Shown one piece after another: positions 1-10,100 of a stretch of DNA of 64,000 nt. The notes under the pieces are model-generated. The model saw only the letters and a list, made by a program, of their open reading frames with translations, was not told where the DNA came from and did not search any database. The position numbers and the translations under genes are program-made. The DNA is taken from NCBI RefSeq assembly GCF_040436345.1, contig NC_133230.1:19292197-19356196 (forward strand), written 5' to 3'. This DNA comes from Pagrus major (taxonomy: Eukaryota > Chordata > Actinopteri > Spariformes > Sparidae). The first letter of the stretch is position 1; each line of letters starts with the position of its first letter.

Positions 1-826
1 ACTGTGAATAGTTGACATGTTTTATTCAATGCAGAATGCACCACAAAATACAAACACACTATAACAAGTCAACGCCAAGAAGTAATTTACAAAGAACAAA
101 GAACAAACAACACCCTGTTGTACATCCTCCTTCTCAGACACCCGTTTCCTCCTCATTGTTCCTGTTATCAGGTCACGATTATCACATTCATTAGATGAAG
201 GCTCTTCAGTGAAGGTATGATACAAAGATTTACTCTGACAAGCTCAGAAACTGTCAGATTATTTATGTCAAAAGTAAACTGACCTCTTCAATTGTTCATT
301 GCTTACGGTGACTGAGAGTAAACTTAGAAAATACAGGTGAAATCCAAATTTTACACAATCTAAAACAAGCTTGACCAACCACATTTAAATCCCTAACGTT
401 TATCACAAGTATTTTACATTTCACAGTTTTGTTCGGACACACAAAAGAAAAACGTTTCTTGCTAACAGTACAAAGGCATGGCTACAACGTGAAAGGCAGC
501 ACAGACAGAGTCATGTTTCACTACATGTTGCAGTTAAAGGCAGCGGGAACTTGAGCTCTTTTCAACCACGATGGTCTTAATGCATCTCTAACAATCTATT
601 AACTCTGATGATTCATCACTGTGCGTTCTACACCCCCGGCATTACGTTTCGGTCTGTGTCAAGAGGAAATTACATCCATCATGCTCAAACCTGACGTTAA
701 AGTCCATTTATCAGCTTGTGGCAATGTCCTGTGGTTCACATTCATTTAGGATTTGACTCATTTCATTGGTTGGCAGATTGATTGGCCGATGAGCTGGAGG
801 TGACTTTTAAGAAGTGCATGTCTGTC
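1..826. other. Intergenic flank with no recognised gene
   Basis: I see no coding exon here. The short open frames have no family resemblance and no splice context. A TTTATT at 21-26 reads as AATAAA on the minus strand, so a long alternative cldn23 3'UTR could reach this far, but nothing else supports that. Confidence 0.5.
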
Positions 827-1426
827 TTTAAAGGAACAGTTCACCCAAAATTGAAAGTCATTATCTACTCAAAACTGCTATTTATTCACATTCATAATTT
901 AAGTACATTTTTTGAACGTTTTCAAATCAACCTCTGACATATTGCCCCTATAAAAAGCAAAAAAACTAAAAAAAAAATGAAATGACTCCTTACAGTCTCA
1001 GAAGCCTTTAGATCCCAAATTGATTAGAAAAGATGATATTTACACCCTTTTTTTATGCAGAAATCTATAGCAGCTGAGCTAAAAAAGGTAAGCCCACACA
1101 CTGTCTGATGTGGGTGCAAGACCTTGACCAAGTGTTAAGGGTGTAAATAACGTCTTTTCAAATCAATTTGGGATCTCCTGGCTTCCATGGACTCGTCTTA
1201 TTACATTTTACGTTTTTTTTCTGTAGTTTTTTTTCTGTAGTTTTTTTTTTACTTTTTATAACAAGACCCCATCTTCTTCAGTTGTTTAGGAGAATGCTTC
1301 ACCGCTGTTTTGCTGCAAAGCTCCAAAAATGTTTTGTGCAGCAAGAAACTTCACCCAACTCTCCATCAGCATCGTAGTAAGTAAATAATGACTAAATATT
1401 AATTTTTGGGTGAGCTGTTCCTTTAA
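827..1426. mobile_element. Complete ~600-bp non-autonomous element with terminal inverted repeats
   Basis: The left end (827-852) reads TTTAAAGGAACAGTTCACCC and onward; the right end (1401-1426) is its near-perfect inverted complement, giving arms of about 26 bp. A second inverted pair lies inside: 1009-1047 (GATCCCAAATTGATT...) against 1139-1175 (...AATCAATTTGGGATC). No transposase frame is present, so this is a non-autonomous, foldback-like element of a kind I recognise as dispersed in fish genomes. A related, inverted and diverged copy begins at 56281. The element ends 12 bp beyond the cldn23 stop codon and carries a minus-strand AATAAA at 886-881. Confidence 0.7.
881..886 (-). terminator. 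Candidate poly(A) signal for cldn23
   Basis: TTTATT on the plus strand is AATAAA on the minus strand, and it is the first such hexamer met below the cldn23 stop codon. The next minus-strand bases are T- and GT-rich, as expected for a downstream element. It lies inside the inverted-repeat element, so the 3'UTR of about 550 nt would be nearly all transposon-derived. This is inferred from sequence only. Confidence 0.4.
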
Positions 1427-1438
1427 GTGTTTCACATT

Positions 1439-2176
1439 CTAACAGCTGACTTCATAAACACCCGTGTCTGGCTTGTTGGTTATCTCTGGACATGAACTAC
1501 ACGCAGGGCAGGCAGGGAGATCTGGGCAGGAGGGGCAGGTGGGGCATCTTGGTCGTTTGAAGCTAAACAGTAGGGCGCCGCCTCCCAGCACCTGTAAACA
1601 CGAACCCAACCATCCAAAGTAGAGGGAGCCAGCCGGATGCAGGCTGAGGTGGGGGAACTTGCTGTTGTTGATCCCTTGACTTGGGTCTGCCATCCCCAGT
1701 CTTCCAAGATTGTGGGTGTACACGCTAAGTGCAGTCAGGCTCAGCAGCCCGGACATCACCACCAGGAGTCCACCTGTAGCTGTCACACCTCTCAGAGGTA
1801 TATCTGTCCAACAGCGGACCCCGATACACGCCAGAACAATGCCGGTGCCACACAGGAACAAAGAGGTCAGAATCAAACCTTGTGCCAGGCGAACCCTCGG
1901 GTCTCTTTGGTACGGACCTGCCACGGGCCAGCACTGCTTCAGCTCTGAGTGCTCCACCTGCAGGCAGCTCTCCCAGAGTCCATCCGAGCGCAGCAGGAGC
2001 AGAGCCTCCACTGACCCCTGACCTTTCGTTCCAGACCGAAGGAGTGACCCCGGCCCTGCCACGCCCAGACGGGCCCGTCCCTCTCTCCACTGAGGGGTGA
2101 TGGCGGCGGTGAAGAGCAGGACCAATCCCAAGGGGGCAAAGACGATCCCCATCACCATGGAGGCTGGAGTGTGCAT
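1439..2176 (-). CDS. cldn23: Claudin-23-like tight-junction protein, single exon, 245 aa
   Basis: Claudins are four-pass membrane proteins that form the strands of tight junctions. The chosen start at 2176 (MHTPASMVMG) aligns with the start of CLDN23; an in-frame ATG 13 codons upstream (2215) is also possible. Visible segments: TM1 about 7-27, first extracellular loop with the claudin signature W30, GLW at 66-68, C71 and C82, TM2 about 98-118, TM3 about 130-152, TM4 about 183-206. N170-N-S is a possible glycosylation site in loop 2. Intronless structure fits CLDN23. Unusual points: the first loop has 37 residues between the two signature tryptophans, against 19 in human CLDN23, and the tail carries C211, C214, C217, C223, C226, C229 and C245, ending YEVSC rather than the YV PDZ ligand of most claudins. 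The family call is firm; the exact fish paralogue (cldn23a or a -like copy) is less so. Confidence 0.88.
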   Translation of the reverse strand: MHTPASMVMGIVFAPLGLVLLFTAAITPQWREGRARLGVAGPGSLLRSGTKGQGSVEALLLLRSDGLWESCLQVEHSELKQCWPVAGPYQRDPRVRLAQGLILTSLFLCGTGIVLACIGVRCWTDIPLRGVTATGGLLVVMSGLLSLTALSVYTHNLGRLGMADPSQGINNSKFPHLSLHPAGSLYFGWLGSCLQVLGGGALLFSFKRPRCPTCPSCPDLPACPACSSCPEITNKPDTGVYEVSC

Positions 2177-2215
2177 TTTAAGTGGTGCAAAACCTGATTC
2201 TTTCTCAGCTCTCAA

Positions 2216-2400
2216 GACATAGAACTATTTAGTTTTCCGCTAAAGTAAAACATACCAGCTGCACAGTACCTGTCCTCAATGAGAGTATTTTCCAAAAGAA
2301 AGACAACAGTGGCTGCTGCTGCTCCTCCTCCAGGCAGGGATGCTGCTTGTTTTTATCATATGCCGGTGTAGTGGGACCTCTCAGAGCAGAGTGGATCTAT
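2216..2400 (-). promoter_or_regulatory. Probable cldn23 5'UTR and core promoter
   Basis: Directly upstream of the cldn23 start. On the minus strand a TATA-like GATAAAAA (complement of about 2352-2360) would place transcription start near 2325, giving a leader of about 150 nt. A possible splice donor (CAG/GTACTG) lies near 2270, so a leader intron cannot be excluded. Confidence 0.3.
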
Positions 2401-2831
2401 TCTGAAAAGGCAGAACGATACGATAATTCAGTTGTCAGCAAAGGCAAAGAAAGTCAGTGCAATGATCAGAACAATGAAAGTTCAACGCCTCAATAAACAC
2501 AAGTTAATCCATTACCTCCTCATTGAACCTCTTCTCTCTTCTACCTGCAGACGCTTCATGACTGTCTCAGTGGAAGAGATAGCTTCAGTTAGAGTGCAGC
2601 AGCGGTGGTGCACGTCAGGTGGAGGTGATGGAGAGAGAGAGAGAGAGATGGGGGTAAAGATAATGAGAGACAACAGAGGTGTGAAGGGGAGACAAAAGCT
2701 CCAGCAGCCGGAGAAAGCAGAAGGAGGGTCTGGCTCCACTGCTCCAGCGCTGGACAGGAAAGGACTGGCTGATGGTCGATGCCTCTCTCTGTTGCTAGGA
2801 TACGATAACTTGGCCAGCCTCAGTGTGTCAG

Positions 2832-2947
2832 GGTGTGTGTTTGTGTTTGTGTGTGTGTGTGTGTGGCTTTTATCACAAGACCTAGTTAGACTCCTCTTTA
2901 TACAAGTCCTGATTGTCTTGGCACACCCGAGTTCATCTGCGTCCTTT

Positions 2948-2986
<39 letters not shown>

Positions 2987-3001
2987 ACGTGCGTGTGTGT
3001 G
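2832..3001. repeat. Two GT microsatellites
   Basis: An interrupted GT tract at 2832-2865 and a longer one at 2951-3001 are separated by about 85 bp of ordinary sequence. The second ends in GCGTACGTGCGTG, an alternating purine-pyrimidine stretch. Confidence 0.9.
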
Positions 3002-5154
3002 CTTGTTTTGGCTACTGTTTTCATCTGACGATTGATGGCTGGCTGCGACCTTGGAAGAATTGAGTCGAGGTAGTAATTATGTCAGGCCAGCAGTGTCTGA
3101 ATGCAGAGCGAGTGCATCAACAGCGTCTCAGCACCCGGAGGAGGAGAGGAAGAGTGCCCTCTGGGACGGAGGCAAGACAACTTGAAGACGTGTGTGACTC
3201 ATGCACACAAACACAAGTGGCCACAGTCAGTGTTGGCTACATCTCTGTCAAACAAACACGCACACAACTGGTGATGATGTGATGACTTCCTTAATGTGGA
3301 AAAGCCACCTTGCTCCATTTTCTTAGTCCTTGGTATTACAGATGTTGGTGACTACAATCATGTACACACTTCTCAGTACAATTTCTTTTTTCTAAACTCA
3401 ACTTTTATTTTGAAAAAAAAAGAAATGGCCTTACTAATGTAATTTCTCTTCTAACCCCAAAAATGTGGCCATAGAGAGGTGGCTTCTTCTTCATCTTGGA
3501 TTTTTGTATAATAGCACTTCATTGTTCTGTTCTTATCAAATAAATAAATAATCAAAACATGTTGAACATTGGACACTATTTGGCCACTGGGATCTGAATA
3601 CAAGAAACAATCTGACCCTTTTTGAACTTAAAACATAATTGTCATGTATTGGAAAGACGTACAATTAACAAATCTATTTTGGCAACAGAAGCAGCTTAAT
3701 CTACAAGATTATTTTAGGCAAATTTCTAAAATAACCTCTTAGTTTTTCTCATAGCAAAACAGTCAGGTGACACAAATGGCTTCAATTCGAAGTGCCATCT
3801 GTCAGATCAGAGGCTCTTTCTATCATTGTCCTTGGTCCTGTAATGATCTGCAGGCCAAGCTTAAACTTTAAATCTATTTAAATGCATGATAAAGGAAGTG
3901 GTTACTGCCTGCTGTTGCTACACACATGCCTAAATATTGTTGCATTGTCTATGCACTCTATTATTAAATGTATTTTTGTACTAATTGTACCTCATTAAAG
4001 GTAAGATGTGTCACCTCTGGAAATGTCACCGGAGGGTTGGTGACATTTACTTTGAGAGGACGGAGTAATCGCCTTTATGAGGGGGATTGGAAATATAATT
4101 TTGAAAGGATCAAATACAATCCAGCAGCTATCAGTCTAAGAATGGTCAGAAAGATTTACTGGAAAATACCAGAATGTATAAGAATGCAATATACCAGACT
4201 AGGCTATAGTTTAAAGGATTAAATGTACTAGAAATCTGAGATCCAAGCAAATGGAATGTGTTTTCATAAATGCATACCAGTTGTCAAGTGTCACCGGAGA
4301 CTTAGATTATATGCCAGCATCAGAAATATGACAATGTTTCCTGCTGCAACCAGAATGTTTTGACTTTGTTGACATGGAAAGAGAAAGAAAGACTGAAGGT
4401 GTTTTGGTAGCATATGTTGTTGGACACAGGTATTACCTGTTCCTGTTGGGCAATAATCATAGCCAAACATGCACCTGTCATGTTGTTTGATCACTGGCCG
4501 CTACTGCGATGATTGAAATGCAGTAATCTCCAAATGCTTGTTTTGTTTTGATGTAGAGATGCCAAGAGGAGGGACATCTGCAGAGAGGCACAACGTGGAA
4601 GAGGCTGATCATGAATTGAAAAATGATGAACATACTGTAGGTTATTAATATGGAAAAAAACACTCCTTCACACATGCACAGTCACACACACACAGTCACT
4701 TACCATTCAGGAGGGGTGGTGGGTATCTCACTGCAGATCGCTGGCTGCCTCCCTGCTCTCATCTGAATGGCGACAACATGTTTCACGCTCTCTGGCAGCA
4801 GATGGTGCAACCACCTCTTCATTATTCCTGCTCACTTATCCTTCACATCTGTCCTCGCTGCAGTGGCTCCTCACCTGTCTCTGCCTCTTAATTTTCCACG
4901 TCTTAGTTTGTCCTTGTGTCTGTCCCCTTCTCTTTTGTCTGCCTGCCTCGGTGCCTCCTCTCTGTGTGTGTGCCTATCTCTTTGACTTGCTGAAGGATGT
5001 CTGTGTTATATCGAGGACAGAGTGCCTCCCTGCTTTTCTCTGTCAGTGTCACCAAATAGGGGAAGGCAGTGAGCTTTTCTGTATATGCCAATACGTGTGT
5101 GCTTCCCATTTGAGAGCACAAAGAGAAAAACTGTGATTTGTTTTTTTCTTTAAC

Positions 5155-5275
5155 CGGTGATGGAATGTAACTTAGTACATTTACTCAAGTACTGCACTTA
5201 AGTAGATATTTGAGGTACTTGTACTACTTCTCAGGGACAAATATTGTACTTTTTACTTCACTGCATTTGTCTGAC
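5155..5275 (+). mobile_element. Fragment of the CAGTGATGGAATG-type element
   Basis: GGTGATGGAATGTAACTTAG with following TACATTTACTCAAGTACTG matches the left part of the long copy at 15769-16254. The right part is missing. I recognise this as a very common dispersed fish repeat, probably a non-autonomous hAT-like element. Confidence 0.6.
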
Positions 5276-5404
5276 AGCTGTGGTTAGCGTTTTTCATTCC
5301 CTTTCTGTCCAGTGATAACCATCATTAAATGTGCTGATTGTGATTTTTTTTAAATTATAACTGATTAAGTGTCCCTTTATGTGTTAAAAAAAATGTGCCT
5401 ACTT

Positions 5405-5680
5405 CTTAAAGCAACATTATGTAGAAATTGGCATTTTGTGCGATTTGGCGCCCCCCACAGTTCCTGAGTGCAACTCCACTGTTGTGAATACGAATCCCAG
5501 GTCAGAAGCTGTGTGTTGAAGTAAACATGTAATGCTGTGATCCTACCCTCTCGCTGAAGTTACATAGTGCAGAAACAAGCAATAGGGCTGCGGAGTGGCT
5601 GTGACAGAGACACCGTCCACCCTGTTACAAGACACTGCATCATCAAAATGATTTCGAAGCTGCTATTTTAAGGTAAACGT
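5405..5680 (+). mobile_element. Probable degenerate non-autonomous element
   Basis: Begins with TTAAAGCAACATTATGTAG and contains GGCGCCCCCCACAG, matching my memory of a dispersed fish repeat. The right boundary is not clear and no terminal repeat was proved. Confidence 0.35.
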
Positions 5681-6027
5681 TGCATAACATAACGTTGCGC
5701 ATAAAGTTGACCTTTACGAGATATGTGGCTCTCACAGGACAGCGAGGCTACTGACATATGATGATCTCATACAATATGATGCATTGCTGTAGCTTAAACT
5801 ACCCAACAGTATATAAAGTAGTTAAAACGAGCTCAACCTTAAACATCTGCAGCAGTATAAATCAAATTTAACATGAATGCAATGGTAAAATAATCCAAAA
5901 ACATCAAATATAACAGTTACTTTAAGTACATTTTGCTCATGATTCTTGCTTTTACTTAGAGACCTATTATGCTTTTTCATTTTTTAATTTAATTAAAGCA
6001 TCTAAACACTGTCCATCTTTGCCTTTA

Positions 6028-6054
6028 ACACACACACACACACACACACACACA
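6028..6054. repeat. CA microsatellite
   Basis: Uninterrupted (CA)n of about 27 bp, about 250 bp beyond the predicted grhl3 cleavage site. Confidence 0.9.
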
Positions 6055-6304
6055 TTCATCCATACATACCAAAAATACAGAAAATGAGTCCAAAGCTCTC
6101 TCATGCAGATGGGATTCATACTTCTGCTTGAGCTGCACAGAGAGCAAATTGTATTTTCATTTTTTCCAATATGCACTTCATCTCAAGGACTAATTGCAAC
6201 ACCCAGTGATAATTACTGGCAGAGCTGTCAATGGCTCTCTTTTCAATCTGTAGGCGCGGAAATGAAAGAAAAAAAAACAGAGACAAAACCTATTATGCAT
6301 TTTC

Positions 6305-6310
6305 TTTATT
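6305..6310 (-). terminator. grhl3 poly(A) signal
   Basis: TTTATT on the plus strand gives AATAAA on the minus strand. The minus strand just beyond is strongly T- and GT-rich (complement of about 6262-6288), as a cleavage downstream element should be. The 3'UTR would be about 880 nt (7170 down to about 6288) and includes an A/C-rich stretch at 6984-7014. Confidence 0.55.
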
Positions 6311-7170
6311 TTTTGTTACAAAAGAGGCAAGATATGCTAATACAACCAGAATTGCCATGGTATAATAATGAAATATTACAGGGATACATGTTTGCTTTGA
6401 AATGATGCGTATTGATAAAAGGGAAAAGAATCCTACAACTTTTCACACACACACATACACACGCATACTATGGCTTTAGGGGGTTACATACAGTCAGGAA
6501 ATGTCCACAGCTTTGGGCTAAATGACGGCCAATACTAACTCTTGTGTGGTTTTACGGGTGGAAATGTCTGACTTTTTTGGTTGTGAATTGAACCCAGCGT
6601 TGGGCCATTTTAGTCATGAAACTGAAAAGGAACCTAAAAGAAGATACTTATGGCAATGAAAATTAGTAGGTTGTGGGTGAATAAACGCACCAACGAGTCT
6701 CATGGGAGAAATGATGAGTACATTGAAAGCAGCGAGAATAGCAACCTCTGAAAATGCTGAAAATAAACTGCACACACATCATGTACAGAGCTCTGTAAAA
6801 ATACAATTGAAATACATAGCAATTCGTGAAAAATGGGTCGCAACACGCACCTGGCTAGTTCATAAAACACTGTCATATTAAAATCTATTTACATTATATA
6901 TATGTACACACAGGCTGTTCATAATTGCTCTTAATATTAAATTCAAATAAAAAAATCATAAGAACAGGGGTGAGTGGTATTTACAAAAAAAAAAACAAAA
7001 AAAAAACAAAACAGAGAAACGGTTTGACTTTTTCGAAGGTCTCTTCAGTCCGGTTCTCTTACTGGTGTCGGCAGTCCACAGCTTATATTATCAGTGATTG
7101 GGCAGTGCTTCGAGAGATGGTTAAAACTGGCAGTTGTAATTTCTTACATCCTTCAAGTGGAAGCTGGCCC

Positions 7171-10100
7171 TCATACTTCAACGAGAGTGACCTGGAACTG
7201 ACCGGCGGCGACCTCGGACATCTCAATGAGGAAGGCTGACTGGTTGGTGTAGTGTTCGATGATGTTGTCGTCCATGTTGACGAAAATCCTGCAGAAAACA
7301 GAAGGGCGAAAGCAAAAGGTTACCCCGGTGATCAGAACTGAAACTGGGCCAAATAAGATGTTATTTTTGAATAAAAATAACTGATTAATCTTCAAAACTA
7401 GGATGCACAAATTGGCTCTTAAACGTGTTCTGCTTTTTCACTCGTGTGTGACATAAGCGACAGGTCATGAGATTTCTTATGTGGGTTCAAACACAACGTG
7501 TCATCTGCTTCTTGGTGGAAAAAAAACAGCGTATCTCTTGCATCAGGAGGGGTAGTAAATCAGGTCACTCTCCTCCTCTTCTTCCCTGACACCAACACTA
7601 ACCTTTAAGTCTTTAAGGCTTTTAATGACTGAACTAACCACCACGTTCATGCATTCTGCCTGCAGGGACAGGGCTGATTGAAGACAAGAGCCAAAAGAGG
7701 AGGGAGGGAACAGCGGGGAGAATGTAACCCAACCTGTTAGCTTAGCTGCTCCCCCTCAGGTGATGGCTGCAGGCAAGCAGCAAAAAAAAAAAAAATAAAA
7801 AATAAAAAAAAAAAATCACCCAAAGGTGATTGTGAGTCTCTGTAAAGAGGTCTTAATAATGTCTGCCATCATATCTCCTCTGAAAGCGACTCAGATTATA
7901 ATAAATTTGACTGTAAGATACAGTCGATGCATGACGTGATCTTTGTGTATCATCAAGAAAGGACTTTACAAACTCAAGTATAACCTTTTTTTCCCTCATG
8001 TCTTTGAGGAAATGAAACGCAAAAGGCAGGGTACTTCTTACGAACTCATCTGGCCTGACCTAATGTTTTGCTGATAGAAACATAACCTGCGATGGTTCAA
8101 ACAAAGATGCCAAACTTGCTGGACAACCTTCACCCAGTTAGCCTTCCACTTTATCAAACCAGATATCTTTTCCACTACGGAAAAACTTCCCGATGTTGTG
8201 ATGCGATTATGAGAAAATAGAACGTACAACAATAGGTGCATGACGCATCTGCAGGACTTTTGAAATCTTTTCATCCTCGCTCAGTCACCTGTCTTTCTTT
8301 TGGAGGAGCTGCAATTAACACATTCCAGCAGACAGAGCCAAATAAACCTACCTACCCAGTCTGTCGACATGAATTTCCTTAAAGATTAAAACAACACGAG
8401 CTAAGCCCTGAATTTATGCGCATTTCATGCGTCAGATGAACTCTTTTAATCCAACTAAGCTGGTTGTCTAATAGCAGTACATTAGGGAATACCAGAGGAA
8501 CAAAAAGATACTTACCCTCTCTTGCATTTTTTGTAGATTTTCCCGATGGTGTCTTTTTGCATGCCATACTTTTCTGAAACCTGAGGGAGGAGAGGAGTAT
8601 GAGATGACGGTTAGCGTGATGAAAGAAAGGTGATATGCTTGAGAGATAAGGTACAGTAAAGTTAACGCTATGTGAGCGCGGATACGTGTGAGATTCCACA
8701 TCAGAAATCAGGTCAGATAGTCGTAGAGAGTGTGTTACTTACAGCATCTCGTAGGCCTGACAGAGTCGGCGTGCTGAGCATGAGTGCGTCAAACACTTCT
8801 TCAGCGCTAGTCCTCACGTACAGCAGAACTATTGGAAGGCGAGAAAAGAATAAAACATTAGGCATAAAAGTTAAAAAAACTCATTGGATCATTAGACGTT
8901 TTATTGAAAGGGTTAGGGTTGGGTTGTACCTCTTTGTGGGTCTTCTTTGCGGGCTTGCTTGCTGGGCGGAGAGCTGTTTTGGTCTCTGTCTTGATACGAT
9001 CTCTTCATACAACTCCTTAGAAAACAAAACACAAATTCACATTAGTATAAAGCAGCCTCTATGTGATTATTTAGAGAAAAACAATTGTGATGGATTTCAA
9101 TGTTGTGTTTATTATCTACGCTTACCTGTCGTTCTCGTCCATGGGAGTGACCTGGAGAGACAGAGAGAGAAACAGAGAATCGGATTACACACCACTCCAT
9201 TGCTCGATGCCCCTCTTCCCACCATTGCCTGTCTGCGCAATACCTTCAAGAATGAATGTTATCATCACTCTGAGACTGCATTTCCCATAACCTCTAACAA
9301 AAACCACGTCAGCGTGGATGCTGATGGCGAGACGCTGATAGGCTTTATCGTGCCGGCCAATCACAGATGTTTTCTGAGCAGGCTGTGAGGCCTTGCATCA
9401 TTTAGTCATTCTACAATATCAGTTTCTTTTACTGTGAGAAGTCATGGAAGTTGTGGAAGCTTTTCCTCTCACACGTCAGTCTAGACTCGGCGGTGTGGGA
9501 AAACTTGCCTGTCTGAACAGCACTCTCACCTCACTGTTTTTGCAAGTGTGTGCGAGTAAAGGAGAAGATGAGGGTGGCGCATCTGTTGGACCAGGTGTGT
9601 ATGTGTGTGTGTGTGTGTGTGTGTGCGTGATCCCCCATAGCTTAATCCGCAGCGGCTTGTACCTGTGCCTGGTTTCGACTCAAAATTAGCTCATCTGATC
9701 TTTCGCCTCAACTTCGCTGACACTATATCCTCCCCCCATCCCACTACATACTTTCCCACAGTTTTTTTTCCCTGCCTGTCTCGTGCCTGCAGGGACTCAG
9801 GGGTCGGGAAGATGATTCACTCAACACAAGAGGCGAGGAACAAAATATAATTAAAAAGAGGGGCTTACAATGCGCTGTAAGCTGGAGAGGTGTGTTTCTG
9901 GGATGAAGAGAACTGGCTGGGTGGCGTGGTCATCCAGGGTTTGGAAGAAGGTGCTGTCGCTGCCCATGGAGCTGCTCACTAAGGACTTGTTGGCTGAAAA
10001 CAAAAGCAGGAATGTCAGAATACACTTTACACATAGTCTTTGGAGGCTGTAATGCTGAACAGAGGATGAAATCTTTAAGGTAACACTTACTGCCAGCATC

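Larger units (their letters stand above)
2401..6280. other. cldn23-grhl3 intergenic region, no gene recognised
   Basis: Frames here arise from GT/GA simple repeats (2631-2650, 2832-2865, 2951-3001) or have no family resemblance. Transposon-type fragments lie at about 5155-5275 and 5405-5680 and a CA tract at 6028-6054. 3300-4700 is AT-rich sequence in which I see nothing identifiable. Confidence 0.5.

Noticed and set aside
2432-3028. Overlapping 198- and 170-codon frames on both strands
   Set aside because: Much of both is (GT)n/(CA)n-encoded CV/TH repeats with no family match.
8672-9388. A 238-codon plus-strand open frame
   Set aside because: It is antisense to four grhl3 coding exons and runs through introns; the minus-strand exon chain explains the openness.
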